A stretch of DNA of 64,000 nt, taken from Chitinophagaceae bacterium (GTDB lineage Bacteria > Bacteroidota > Bacteroidia > Chitinophagales > Chitinophagaceae). Location of the stretch: the NCBI GenBank assembly GCA_947446645.1, contig CANFHA010000014.1, forward strand, positions 114,148 through 178,147. The letters are read 5' to 3'. The position numbers and the translations under genes were made by a program. Of the stretch, positions 30,088-41,600 are shown in pieces. The notes under the pieces were generated by a model. The model had not been told where the DNA came from and searched no databases. It saw only the letters and a program-made list of their open reading frames with translations. Each line of letters opens with the position of its first letter. Positions within the stretch are counted from its first letter, which is position 1.

Positions 30088-30495
30088 ATGAAAGATAAAA
30101 TTAATATATTACTTATAGAGGATGATGCTGATGATGTGGAATTACTGCAGGAAGCATTTACAAATAATCACATTGACTATGTAATGCATGTTATAAATGA
30201 TGGCGCAGAGGTTTCGGGCTATCTTAAAAAACTGACCAAATTTCCCGATATAATTGTCATGGACCTCAACCTGCCCAGGGTTCACGGTAAAGAAATTCTT
30301 AAGGAAATAAAATCATCAGCAGCATACAGTACCATACCGGTGGTAGTACTTACTACCTCATCGTCGATCGAGGATAAAAATTATACTTTAGGCTTGGGTG
30401 CGAACGACTTTCTGATAAAACCAACGAGCACTAAAGGACTATATCACGTTGTTTCAGTGATCGTCGAAATTGTTGAATCGACCAAAACACGCTAG
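30088..30495 (+). CDS. Single-domain response regulator (Rcp1-like)
   Basis: 135 residues comprising one receiver: acidic pair in LIEDDADD (12-15), phospho-acceptor Asp in IVMDLNLPRVHG (~57), Thr in VVLTTSSS and Lys in DFLIKPTS. No output domain. The DADDVELLQEAF pattern is typical of regulators coded next to bacteriophytochrome-like or hybrid kinases. It is divergent from the CheB-CheR-kinase gene, 51 bases apart, so it probably takes its phosphate from that kinase. Confidence 0.92.
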   Translation: MKDKINILLIEDDADDVELLQEAFTNNHIDYVMHVINDGAEVSGYLKKLTKFPDIIVMDLNLPRVHGKEILKEIKSSAAYSTIPVVVLTTSSSIEDKNYTLGLGANDFLIKPTSTKGLYHVVSVIVEIVESTKTR

Positions 30496-30520
30496 CCATT
30501 CATTTCGATATCTATTATAA

Positions 30521-30552
30521 AAAAAGCCGGTATTTTACCGGCTTCTGTTTTT
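30521..30552 (+). terminator. Rho-independent terminator after the response regulator
   Basis: AAGCCGGTA (30524-30532), a three-base loop, TACCGGCTT (30536-30544), then CTGTTTTT. Perfect nine-base stem with a U-tract. Confidence 0.88.
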
Positions 30553-30607
30553 CATGGTGATAAGAATTCGTGGCACTTGGGGGGATATGACCTTGAAAAA
30601 TGAAAAA

Positions 30608-30760
30608 CTATGGCCCGAGTAAAACAGGAAGCAACATAAGTCCACTGGCCAGGATAGTCAGCAACGTGCAAATTACAACCACCAACATTTGCATTGATGA
30701 CACTTTAAGGTTTCCATGCTTTATTCCAATTTCGCGATGCTCAATCTGCTGCTTTACCAT
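30608..30760 (-). CDS. Small single-span membrane protein
   Basis: A 50-codon frame on the minus strand from ATG 30760 to the stop at 30608. A basic, polar N-terminus (MVKQQIEHREIGIKHGNLKV) is followed by one long hydrophobic span (MQMLVVVICTLLTILASG and on to LLGP). Upstream a TTG and a near-consensus AAAATTTG lie about 18 bases apart. It has the look of a genuine short protein, but no family is recognised. The rest of the 30553-31029 gap shows nothing else. Confidence 0.4.
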   Translation of the reverse strand: MVKQQIEHREIGIKHGNLKVSSMQMLVVVICTLLTILASGLMLLPVLLGP

Positions 30761-31029
30761 ACAAATCAAATTTTAGGTGAATTGAGTGATGCAATTACCA
30801 CACTAAGCTACCATCCATAGAAACAGTTTATTGCGCTTTGTTGAGATCAACCGCGGCCATTGTTGAGAAACAAAGCCATTCTGTTGAATAGCCGTTACAT
30901 CCCGCAAGCCTTCCGGTTTAGTGCCGGAAATGGGGCAGGTAAAAAAATAACGCTCATAACCTGCTAAATAATTATTTTTGTTGAGCTTTTGAACATCACA
31001 ACACTGATCACAGTTTTTGCCGCTAATAA

Positions 31030-32445
31030 ATGAACAACTCATATACCGACCTCGTAAAGCAAACTTTTCACTTCCCGCAAGAAGGATTTGATACGAATGA
31101 CAATGACACCCTCTTGTTTAACGGAGTGGATATGCAAGCCCTGATTGACAAGTACGGGACGCCTTTCAAGATGACCTTCCTCCCGAAAATAGGAATGCAG
31201 ATAGCCAAGGCAAAAAAAATGTTCGGAGATGCCATCAGAAAGCACAAATATGATGGCGAGTATTTTTATTGTTACTGCACGAAGAGCTCACATTTTTCGT
31301 TCATAGTCGAGGAGACATTAAAACATGGCGTAAACCTGGAGACATCCTTCGCTTACGACATCGATATAATCTGGCAACTATACAAGCGCAGAAAAATAAC
31401 CAAAGACATCTTTATCATCTGCAATGGTTTTAAGACCCGTCAGTATACACGCAACATTGCGAAGCTTATAAACGAAGGTTTTAAGAACGTAATTCCAATT
31501 ATTGATAACAAGAATGAGTTCGACGATTATAAAAAATCGATCAGAGCCAAAGATCCGGTAAATATTGGGATACGCATAGCCAGCGAGGAGGAGCCCACGT
31601 TCGACTTCTACACATCGCGCCTGGGCATACGCAGCAGGGACATTCTGGAGTTTTATGTAGACAAGATAAAGGGCAATGAAAAGTTCAGGCTCAAGATGCT
31701 GCACTTTTTTATGAACAAAGGCATAAAAGACGATGTATACTACTGGAGCGAGCTCAACAAAGTACTGAACATTTATTGCCAGCTCAAAAAGGTGTGTCCT
31801 GAGCTGGAAGCTATAAATATAGGTGGCGGCTTACCTATAAAGCATTCCCTCAATTTCGACTACGACTATAATTACATGATCAGTGAGATCGTATCCACCA
31901 TCAAAAAAGTGTGCAAGAAGAATAAGGTAAATACCCCCGATATTTATACTGAGTTCGGATCATTTACCGTAGGTGAGGCGGGAGCAGTGGTATATAGTGT
32001 GCTTGATGAAAAGATGCAGAACGACCGCGAGATATGGTACATGATCGACAGCTCATTCATCACTACTCTGCCTGACACCTGGGGCATAGGAGAAAAATTC
32101 CTGATGCTGCCCATTAATAAATGGGAAAAGGAATACCAGGAAGTTCACCTTGGCGGACTTACCTGCGACAGTCACGACTTTTATACCTCAGAAGAGCACA
32201 TCAATGCAGTGTTTCTGCCTAAACTTGAAAAGGAGAAGGGTAAGGACCCGCTATACATAGGCTTCTTCCATACAGGTGCTTACCAGGACCAGCTTGCCGG
32301 ATATGGCGGCATAAAGCACTGCATGATACCCTCGCCAAAACATATTGTAGTAGAGTACGACAAAGAAGGCAATATGGAAGACTGGCTCTACGCAAAGGAG
32401 CAGACGCCACAGAGCATGTTGAAGATACTGGGGTATATTAAGTAG
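31030..32445 (+). CDS. speA: Arginine decarboxylase-like PLP enzyme
   Basis: 471 residues of the alanine-racemase-fold (fold III) decarboxylases. The PLP lysine is Lys85 in CTKSSHF. GGGLPIKH (phosphate loop), TEFGSFTVGEAGA and GGLTCDSHDF (Cys at the dimer active site) follow. The form is shorter than proteobacterial biosynthetic SpeA (~650) and matches the Bacteroidota version, which makes agmatine for polyamine synthesis. A diaminopimelate or lysine substrate is less likely but possible. Confidence 0.8.
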   Translation: MNNSYTDLVKQTFHFPQEGFDTNDNDTLLFNGVDMQALIDKYGTPFKMTFLPKIGMQIAKAKKMFGDAIRKHKYDGEYFYCYCTKSSHFSFIVEETLKHGVNLETSFAYDIDIIWQLYKRRKITKDIFIICNGFKTRQYTRNIAKLINEGFKNVIPIIDNKNEFDDYKKSIRAKDPVNIGIRIASEEEPTFDFYTSRLGIRSRDILEFYVDKIKGNEKFRLKMLHFFMNKGIKDDVYYWSELNKVLNIYCQLKKVCPELEAINIGGGLPIKHSLNFDYDYNYMISEIVSTIKKVCKKNKVNTPDIYTEFGSFTVGEAGAVVYSVLDEKMQNDREIWYMIDSSFITTLPDTWGIGEKFLMLPINKWEKEYQEVHLGGLTCDSHDFYTSEEHINAVFLPKLEKEKGKDPLYIGFFHTGAYQDQLAGYGGIKHCMIPSPKHIVVEYDKEGNMEDWLYAKEQTPQSMLKILGYIK

Positions 32446-32554
32446 GAATTTGGAATTTGCAGTTTGGAATTAGGATGACTATCGGAAACCGAGACGCAGC
32501 AATACGTTTAAAAAAATAATTCAAATTCCGAATGACTAATCCCAAATTCCCAAA
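32446..32554. repeat. Imperfect intergenic inverted repeat
   Basis: AATTTGGAATTTG near 32451 is mirrored by CAAATTCCCAAATT-like sequence at the other end (to about 32553). Shorter GGAATTTG/CAAATTCC copies lie within. It fills the gap between the convergent decarboxylase and CapD-like genes, so it could fold as a weak terminator or be a dispersed intergenic repeat. Confidence 0.4.
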
Positions 32555-34468
32555 TTACGTATTCGGCGCCTTTATCTTTTCATAAGCCACATTGTTGCTT
32601 ACAAACTCAGGCACCAGTTCCTTCATTAGGTACACTGTTTCCAGTGTATAGTGCTGACGGGCGCTGTTTATCAGTTTGGCTATACGTTTTTCCACGAGGT
32701 CAAAATCGTACTGGCGCACATCAGCAATGGTTATCTTTTCGTGGTAGGTAGGGCGGGAATTCTCCGCGTTACTCAGCAGCTCCTCATAGAGCTTTTCCCC
32801 TGGTCTCAGCCCTGTATATACGATACGAATGTCTACATCAGGCTCTTTACCCGCCAGCTTTATCACCTTGCGGGCAAGGTCAGAGATCTTTACCGGCTTG
32901 CCCATGTCGAACACAAATATCTCACCACCCTGCCCCATTACACCTGCCTCTATTACCAGCAGGCAAGCCTCAGGGATCGTCATAAAGTACCTGGTTATTT
33001 CAGGATGCGTTACCGTAAGTGGCCCACCCTTCTCCAGCTGCTTCTTGAACCTTGGAATCACCGAACCATTGGACCCAAGCACATTTCCAAAACGCGTAGT
33101 CACAAACTTGGTGATGTGTTTCGCGGCTGCTTCGTCACCATCCTTAGTAAGATGTTTAAAGTAGCTTTGAGTAAATATCTCAGCAATGCGCTTTGAAGCC
33201 CCCATTACGTTAGTAGGATTCACTGCTTTATCTGTAGACACCATCACAAATTTCTCAACTTCGTTTGCCACAGAAAGCTCAGCCAGTATTTTCGTTCCCA
33301 TTACATTATTCATCACCGCTATAGACGGATTTTCTTCCATCAGCGGCACGTGTTTGTAAGCCGCAGCATGGAATACGATCTGCGGATTATACACCTCAAA
33401 CAAATGCTCCATACGCTGCTGGTCGCATATATCTCCCAGGTAGCCTTTCACATTTGAATTCTTATGCTTTTCCTGTATCTCCAGCATAAATTCATGCATC
33501 GGAGTTTCGGCCTGGTCGCATAGTATGAGCAACGACGGGCGGTACTGAAGCAACTGACGTACCAACTCACTACCAATAGAGCCGGCGGCACCCGTTACTA
33601 GTATTTTCTTACCCTTCAGCTCCGTATATATAGCCTCGTTATGTATTTTAATTACCTCGCGCTCCAGCAGGTCTTCAATGTTTATATCCTGTAGCTGCTG
33701 TGTATCCAGTTTGCCATTCAGCCAGTCCAGCATGGCCGGCACCTGTTGTATGCGTATACCGTGCGCCAGGCAATTGTCCACAAGATCATTCAGCTTGCCG
33801 GCTTCCATGTGCTTATTGGCAAGTATCAGTAGCTCCACACCCTCGTTCCTCAGCTTTATCAGGCTTGCTTCGCTGGTGCTGTATATAGGTATTCCTTCGA
33901 GCAGCTTACCTGCTGTGCTGAAAGAATCATCTAAAAATGCTACTACCTGCATATCGGCATTTGGCAGGCTGTTCATCACCTTCTTTATGTGCAGGCCATC
34001 GGCTGACGTATCATAAATCACCACTTTTTTCTTCAGTATCTTATCTCCCTGCGAAAGGGACTTGTAAAAATTAAAGCAATACCGCACTAAAAGGCGGTAA
34101 GAGATGATGCAGAAGGTGGTAATGAAGAAGTTAATAGCTACGATCTGCAGCGTAAAGTAGTTACCATTCCTAAGCACAAAAGTGTTGAGAACTACATATA
34201 AAAATGCGGCAATGGCATTTACCATTACCAGCCTTGAGGTATCTTCAAGGTTAGTAAACCTCACAATGCCGGCAAAGCTTTTGAAAATGTAAAAAAGAAC
34301 GGCATTGATCACAAGTACTACAGTGATCATAAAGCGCATTCCTATTCCCACATGGTCCCAGTTAAAGTTCAATTTCAGCATTCTCGACAGGAAAATGCAA
34401 AAGCAAACCAGGAACAGATCAAACAAAAAAACCAGCCAACGTGGAAGAATACGTATTTTATGCGCCAT
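32555..34468 (-). CDS. FlaA1/CapD-like UDP-sugar 4,6-dehydratase, membrane-bound
   Basis: 637 residues. Four N-terminal membrane helices (~12-130) are followed by a CoA-binding/PglD-like Rossmann segment (~140-270) and a large SDR domain (~285-600) with TGAAGSIGSELVRQLL, HAAAYKHVPLMEENP, VSTDKAV and MGASKRIAE. This architecture belongs to the WbpM/CapD/PglF group that makes 4-keto-6-deoxy UDP-sugars for capsule, O-antigen or glycoprotein glycans. The SDR Tyr position reads Met-Gly-Ala-Ser-Lys, the normal Met-for-Tyr variant of this group. Single-gene unit. Confidence 0.92.
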   Translation of the reverse strand: MAHKIRILPRWLVFLFDLFLVCFCIFLSRMLKLNFNWDHVGIGMRFMITVVLVINAVLFYIFKSFAGIVRFTNLEDTSRLVMVNAIAAFLYVVLNTFVLRNGNYFTLQIVAINFFITTFCIISYRLLVRYCFNFYKSLSQGDKILKKKVVIYDTSADGLHIKKVMNSLPNADMQVVAFLDDSFSTAGKLLEGIPIYSTSEASLIKLRNEGVELLILANKHMEAGKLNDLVDNCLAHGIRIQQVPAMLDWLNGKLDTQQLQDINIEDLLEREVIKIHNEAIYTELKGKKILVTGAAGSIGSELVRQLLQYRPSLLILCDQAETPMHEFMLEIQEKHKNSNVKGYLGDICDQQRMEHLFEVYNPQIVFHAAAYKHVPLMEENPSIAVMNNVMGTKILAELSVANEVEKFVMVSTDKAVNPTNVMGASKRIAEIFTQSYFKHLTKDGDEAAAKHITKFVTTRFGNVLGSNGSVIPRFKKQLEKGGPLTVTHPEITRYFMTIPEACLLVIEAGVMGQGGEIFVFDMGKPVKISDLARKVIKLAGKEPDVDIRIVYTGLRPGEKLYEELLSNAENSRPTYHEKITIADVRQYDFDLVEKRIAKLINSARQHYTLETVYLMKELVPEFVSNNVAYEKIKAPNT

Positions 34469-34531
34469 AGATGCTCCTTTTAATTATCTCCGTGCTTACC
34501 AAATCTATTAATCAGCTTAGATACAATAGTA

Positions 34532-34539
34532 CAAAAATA
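34532..34539 (-). promoter_or_regulatory. -7 element of the CapD-like gene
   Basis: TATTTTTG on the minus strand fits TAnnTTTG exactly. It predicts a start near 34525 and a leader of about 57 bases. No clear -33 is found. The remainder of the 34469-34795 gap is AT-rich with no gene seen. Confidence 0.45.
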
Positions 34540-34795
34540 TAACCCGGCAATACCGGACGACAGGGATACAAGTGGCTTTTATATATGATTTAATTGATAG
34601 GGAAGAACAGAAATTATCAATATATAAAACCAGATGAATTACTAATCATTAACATTGCAAATATCGAACCAAAGTCTAAAATAAAGTTAATAAAAAATAA
34701 CGTAATAGTGCTCTTTTCTTTTAATTACATAACAATGACACAACATTACATGGGTCCGGGCGCCTTAAATACCTGCAAAAATATTAACTTGCAGT

Positions 34796-35002
34796 ATGGA
34801 TACGAATAAGGAAACCAACCAGACCGGAGAAAAGAAAGCGACTACAGGCACTGCCAAAAAAGCTGCACCAGTGAGACTGCCATCAAAGCCTATATCGTTT
34901 AGCAATCAGAAACTGGCGAAAAACGGCAAACAGGCTAAAACTTCGATCAATACTACCAAGAAAGGTGGTGTGAACCTGATGAAGAAACTTTCCGGCATGT
35001 AA
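34796..35002 (+). CDS. Small basic hypothetical protein
   Basis: 68 residues, rich in Lys, Thr, Asn and Ala, with low-complexity PVRLPSKPISFSNQKLAKNG in the middle and a KKLSGM end. It lacks a signal peptide or membrane segment. Such small basic proteins may bind nucleic acid, but no family is recognised. The compositional bias leaves some chance that it is not a gene. It is convergent with the gene at 35015. Confidence 0.5.
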   Translation: MDTNKETNQTGEKKATTGTAKKAAPVRLPSKPISFSNQKLAKNGKQAKTSINTTKKGGVNLMKKLSGM

Positions 35003-35014
35003 TGGCGCTTTTGC

Positions 35015-35581
35015 CTAACCTCCGTTTAGCCGCAGCATCTTATTGTCAATGGATTGAAAGAAGTCGTGCGGTTGAAAAGTGCGCCAGTTCGGGCTTTCCA
35101 TTACGGTTATATAACGGTCTATATGCGACCGGTGAAAATCGTATTGCGTTTGCTCGGGCATATTTACTGCTACTATCCACCCTCCCTCATCTTTAATGTC
35201 CTCAACCCACTCTTCATAGTAATCGGTGTCCCCACTATGAAAGTTGAGCACATTTTCTGTTATCAATATAAACTTGAAAATATGTTTTGCTGCCATCAGG
35301 TCTATCACAGACCGTTTAAGCTGCATGATATCATTTTCCACGGCATCATTCCACTCTCCTATTAATTCTATGATCGCATAGCTCAACTCATAATCGACAA
35401 ACAATACTTTCATGTAAAGTGTCCTGGAGCCGAACTCGTCCCACTGGGGATGTATGTAATAGTTGTATACAGTATTGGAATATTCAAATTCGCTGTGCTC
35501 CACCCCGTAGAATGGAGAGGCTTCATCTTCCTCCGCAATGTACAGGTGCCGCCAGTTATAGTATGGCTCTATTTCGTGCAT
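35015..35581 (-). CDS. Hypothetical cytoplasmic protein
   Basis: 188 acidic, aromatic-rich residues (PYYNWRHLYIAEEDEASPFY; TVYNYYIHPQWDEFG; GDTDYYEEWVEDIKDEGGW). No signal peptide or membrane span. The composition and continuity are convincing for a real protein, conserved-looking but of unknown function. It lies 46 bases upstream of (in genome order, left of) the giant Ig-repeat gene's stop on the same strand, so the two could share a transcript. Confidence 0.7.
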   Translation of the reverse strand: MHEIEPYYNWRHLYIAEEDEASPFYGVEHSEFEYSNTVYNYYIHPQWDEFGSRTLYMKVLFVDYELSYAIIELIGEWNDAVENDIMQLKRSVIDLMAAKHIFKFILITENVLNFHSGDTDYYEEWVEDIKDEGGWIVAVNMPEQTQYDFHRSHIDRYITVMESPNWRTFQPHDFFQSIDNKMLRLNGG

Positions 35582-35626
35582 TTATTTTTTTGAATGTTGT
35601 TTTACAAATATCAGGCCGGTATTTTC

Positions 35627-38600
35627 CTAGTTTTTCACAAATGTTTTCGCGCCCACTTTCATCCCGTCTTTTACCAGTACTACAGAATATACTCCTGGAG
35701 AAAGATCCGCAACATTTATCTCTCCCCTGCCAGCAACGAGCAAACAACCCTGCATTTCGCGACCGAGCATATCGAATAGCTTCACGGAAATATCACCATT
35801 GCCATCAAGACCTTTTACGTCAACGTTTATTTTCCTGCTGGCCGGGTTCGGAAACAATGAAAATTCAAAATTCCCGACTACTGCATTCGCAACGGTAAGC
35901 GCCGGAGGCAGGTTGTAATATGCCTTCTGAAGGCAGCCGCCATGAGAAGTGATTACCCAGTAGTACCTTGAACCAAATTCAGGTAATGCAAGACTATAAG
36001 TCTGTGACGTTGCCCCGGGTATAAGCGTAGAATCAAGCGTGCCAGCCGCGTCGTAGCCCCACTGGTAACTGTCGGCAGAACCATCTGTACACGTAAGATC
36101 AGGTGATGAGTACTGCACAATGGCATTTGGCGATGACGAAGAGCCCACACTAATGGTAAGGGTATCTGTAACGGAACAGCCGGTAATTACGAGTTCCGTT
36201 GTCAGTGTCACCATTGCCGTCCCGGACGATGGAAAGCTCACAATACTGTTTTGCCTGTTTGAACCCACTGCATAGAGATCAGCATTGAATGCAGCCCAGG
36301 TATAAGTGAAACCATCCGTCTGGGGCACGCCCGCACCAATATTCATAAACTGCGAATTAGAGCAAACAGAGCCCTCCGGATGGATAACTATACCTGGATG
36401 ACTGGGCAACTCAGATACAATAACAGATTTTCTTTTTACTGCGGCACAGGTGCCGTAGACAACATAAGACACGGTATCAAGACCCGGTGCAAGACCATAC
36501 AGCACGCCGTCTGCACTGATTGTAGCAAGCGTGGGATTGCTGCTGAACCAGTTGCCACCGGGCGTACCGTTCTGCAAAGTGTCTGTGCCAAACAAACAAA
36601 CATTGTCTTTACCGGTAATGCTGTTTATCACTACAGCCGGCCCTACGGTAACCTGCCACCAGGACGTATCAACAGTACATAATTCAGCAACAGTGTAATA
36701 CACGGTATCTACACCGGTAGCCAGACTGGTGACAAGTCCGGTGAGCGAATCTATACGCGCGATGTACGGATTGGTGATGTGCCATATTCCGGCGAGTCCG
36801 TCCGTATGCAGGTTAATGGCAGAACCGAGGCAGACTGCAGGATAACCACTGATATTTCCGGCATTCGCAATCGGAGACACTGTTACTACCGCTGTGGTAG
36901 CGCACCCCGCCCCTAATCGGTAAGAAATAGTGGCCATGCCTCCGCTCACACCGGTGATGATGCCGGTTAGCGGGTCTGCAAATGCGACTGTTGGCGTGCT
37001 GCTCGTCCAGACGCCCCCGGCTATGGAGTCTGTGAGTGTAACGGTGTTTGACTGGCAGAAATACAGGGTACCATGTATCGGGGGCGGCCCCTGGTCAATG
37101 GTCACCAGTGCAATAGCCGTGCAGCCACCAGTAAGCTGATAGGAGATAGAAGCAGAGCCTGCAGCTACTCCATGTACGATTCCCAGGTCACGGTCAACAG
37201 TGGCGAAAGCTGTGTCAGAGATGATCCAATGCCCACCTGGCGTTGCATCGCTCAGCAATATTACCCCACCGGTACACACATGTGTGTCCCCGGTAATGGG
37301 TGTTGCAAAAGTATTTACGGTTAAAATAAGTGTACTCTTACAGCCGTTTGATAACGTATAATTTATTGTATCGCGGCCCAGGCTTATGCCGGCAACATTA
37401 CCCAACGGATCTATGGTTGCAGAACCGTTGCTGCTGCTCCAGACTCCGGCCACAGTAGCATCGCTAAGGAATACATGTGAGCCAATACACACAATAGCCG
37501 GACCAACGATAGGAGCGGGGGACAGATCAACTGTAACAATAACAGTGGAAAAACAACCTGTTCCAAGTTTATACGTAATAGTTGCTGTGCCATCAGTGAC
37601 ACCAGTAACCAAACCTGTCACTGAACCAATGTTAGCCACCGCCGTATTGGCGCTCGTCCAATAACCGCCGGTCACCGTATCCTGTAGCAAAATTGTAGAG
37701 CCGTTGCAGAACTCAGGAGCTTCAGGTGTGATGATGGATGGCAAGGTATTAACAGTAACCGTCTTGGTTTTGTAACAACCGCTGCTCAGCTCATAAGTAA
37801 TGGTCGCTGTGCCGGCAGACTCGCCAAGCGCCCAGCCGGAAACCGAGCCAATAGATGCTACTGCAACATCACTGCTCGACCATAAACCGCCGGTTGTAGC
37901 ATCTGTAAAGGGTGTATAATTACTATAGCACATATTGGATGTGCCGGTAATAGCCGCAGGCGCGGGATTAATGACCACCGATGTCATAACCTTGCAGCCA
38001 GCCCCAAGTGAATAAGTGATGTTTGCCGTTCCAAGTGTAGCACCCGTAACCACACCAGTCGTTGACACAGGTGCCACTACTATATTGCTTGTAGTCCACG
38101 TACCACCGGCAACCGCATTGCTTAAGGACGATGTAGTGCCTATGCAGATTGCAGTATTACCCGTAATTGCAGCCGGGGAAGGGTTCACCGTCACCGTTGC
38201 TGTTTTGAAACAGGCGCCAATTGCATAGGAGATCGTTGCCGTACCGGCTAATACGCCCGCTACATTGCCTGATGTGAGGCTTACCCCGGCAACGGCAGGA
38301 TTACTACTGCTCCAGCTGCCACCCGCAGTAGGATCGGTAAGAAGTGTATAAGCACCTTCACAAACTGATCGGGTACCATAGATTGCCACCGGCATTGCGG
38401 CTACTGTAACAGCGGTGTTTACTTTGCAGCCACCTGTCAAAGTGTAGGTGATGGGCGCAAGGCCCGCACTCACACCATGCACAATACCTGTGCTGCCAAC
38501 AGTAGCAACCCCTGTGCTGCCACTGCTCCATGTACCTCCTGCTATTGCATCACTCAATGCGAGGTTGGTGCCTGCACATATCGTCGTGGCACCTGAAATA

Positions 38601-41600
38601 GGCGACGGCTTAGTATTAACTGTAAGCGTGGCAGTTCTGACACAGCCAACACCTGATGTATAGGTAATAGTAGTAGTGCCGGGAGCAACTGCATTTACGA
38701 TACCGGAAATGAGCCCGATGAGTGCTACGGCACTATTACTGCTACTCCATGTACCACCCGCAACAATATCAGAAAGTGTCGCAGACGCTCCTGCGCAAAC
38801 GCCCAGCGGCCCGCTGACAACAGGAGGTAAGGGGTTCACGACCAGCGGCGTAGTAATTTTACAGCCGGTAGCTGCCTGCTGGTAAGTAATGAAAACACCG
38901 CCGGCTACGAGTCCGGACACAATACCAGTGGCAGATCCTACGGTAGCAAAAACAGGATTACTGCTGCTCCACGTACCGGCACCGGCCGCGTTGCTTAACG
39001 AGGTGGACAATCCAACACACACTATGGCGCTGCCAAGAATAGCCGGAGGCAATGGATTCACAGTTATCGTCTTAACAGACAGACATCCGGTTGGGAGTGT
39101 ATAAGATATATTTACAGTACCAAAGCTAACGCCTGTTACATTTCCATAGGCGCTCACGGTAGCTACTGCAGCATTATCTCCGCTCCAGGTTCCATATACT
39201 GTAGCATCATTAAGATTTATAACACTACCTGCACATACGGCACCTGCACCAGTAACCGGCAATGGCAGTGGACGCACATTGATAGTTGTGGTGCGTATAC
39301 AGCCTGTGCCCAGTGTGTACGTAATTATTGTAGATCCCGGGGCAATGCCTGTTACAAGACCGCTAGCGTCAATAGTTGCGATAGCGGGATTATTACTGCT
39401 CCATGTACCTCCTGCCGCTTCTGTAAGCAAAGTAGTCAGTCCCACACATACATTTGCAAGCCCCGTAATGGGCGATGGGAGCGGATCTACCGTAAGCACT
39501 GTTGTTATAATGCAACTGGTTGGCAGCCGGTAGGTAATACGCGTTGTACCGGCGCTAACACCTGTAGCAATCCCCGATATTGCCATGATAGTAGCCACAC
39601 TGCTTGTTCCGCTTGTCCATGTACCACCCACAGCTGCATCGCTGAGGGACGTACTTAATCCAAGACAAACATGGCCCGAACCAGAAATAGGAGCCGGCAG
39701 CGAATCGACCGTCACCACAGCTGTGCGCAGGCAGCCTGTGCCCAGCATATAGGTAATAACGTTGGTACCTGCAGTAACGCCTGTAACAAAACCCGTGGAG
39801 CCAACAGTGGCATTACCGGGAGCGCCCGAACTCCACGCCCCACCTAAAGTAAGGTCAGTAAGGGAAGTCATGAGGCCCGGACATACATGCAGGGTACCGC
39901 CAATGGGATATGGAAGAGGGTTAACTGTGATAACCTTATAGGCGTTGCAGCCGGAAATTGAGTAAGTAATACGTGCTGTGCCGGCCAGGCCACCGGTCAC
40001 TATCCCCGTGGCAGAGCCTATTCCGGCTATTGCAGGGCTCGCACTGCTCCAGACACCACCGGCAACACCATCGCTCAGGCTCGTAACTAGGCCGGGACAA
40101 GTAACCAGTATTCCCGAAATTGCCCCGGGCGACGGATTAACAGTAATGGTTTTCATTACAATGCAGCTGCTGCTCAGCGCGTAGGTAATAACGGTAGTGC
40201 CCGCAAGTAAGCCGGTAACTGCGCCAGATACACCACCAACAGATGCAACAGCCGGATCGCTGGTGCTCCAGGTGCCAGATGGTGTTCCGTCCGCTAATGA
40301 GATCAATCCGCCCTCGCAAACTGTAACCGCACCGGATATAGGCGCTGGAGATGCATGAACCGGTAATGAAACAGTGGCAACACAACCATTCGCAGACTGG
40401 TAGGTAATTATCGTAGTACCAACCGACAGACCAGTAGTGACGCCGGAAGTTGACCCGATTGAGGCCATCGCACCACTGCCGGATATCCAGGTACCGCCTG
40501 TAGTTGCATCACTGAATGTAGTCGTAGAGCCCACGCAAACATATGGTGCGCCACCTGTTATTGCCGATGGACTTGTGTTTACGGTTACAGATAGTGTGCG
40601 GGTACAACCTGTGCCGGAAGTATAGCTGATTATAGCCGTACCGGCTGCAGCGGGAATTACTACGCCCGTGCCGCTGATGCTGGCTGTGGCTGCATCGCTG
40701 CTGCTCCATGTGCCGCTTGGTGTAGCATCACTTAGTGTAGCAGTAACGCCCATGCAGTATACTGAAGGACCACTGATAGCAGCTGGCAGTGCAAGCACAC
40801 CTATTGTAGCTGTCACACGGCATCCTGTGCCTATTGCATAAGATATAATGGCTGTACCTGCCGCCATACCGGTAACATTTCCTGATCCGTCAACCGTGGC
40901 AATTGCTGTGTTACTGCTACTCCACGTGCCACCACCTGCCGCATCGCTCAGGGCAGTAACAGATCCCGCACAAACGCTAAGCGAACCTGCAATAGGCGCC
41001 GGTGAAGGATTAACCGTAACCGGGTGAACGGCAATACAACCTGTACCCAAAGTATAAGTAATGTTGACTGATCCGGATAAGAAACCGGAAACAGTGCCGC
41101 TGGCGGTAACGGCGGCAGTTGCCGCGTCGCTACTGCTCCACGTGCCGCCAGTAGGTGTATCACTCAGCGTAATGTTCGCACCAGTGCAAACAACTGACGC
41201 CCCGGAAATAGCTGAAGGCAATGAATTTACCGTCACAGTTTGCCGTACCGTACAGCCCGTTGGCAGCGCATAAGTTATGATAGTGGTGCCAGGCGTTATG
41301 CCCGCTACGTTTCCGCTGCCATCTACTGTCCCGACTGCGGCGTTACTGCTTGTCCAGCTACCACCTGCTGTAATATCTGTAAGTGGTGTTAACAGACCTA
41401 CACAAACTTTAGGCGTACCAGTGATTGCAGCTGGTGTTGTTTGCACTGTGAGTGTAACTCTTGAGTTGCAACCCGTGGTAAACTGGTAAGTGATCACAGG
41501 ATTGCCTGGCGCTATAGCGGTAACCACTCCGGTGCCGGAAACAAACGCTAGCGAACCGTTGCTGCTGCTCCATGTACCACCTGTTGTAGCATCGGTCAGG

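Noticed and set aside
30803..31042. Minus-strand frame of 79 codons before the decarboxylase
   Set aside because: Cys- and aromatic-rich random composition, overlaps the start of the decarboxylase, no start signal.
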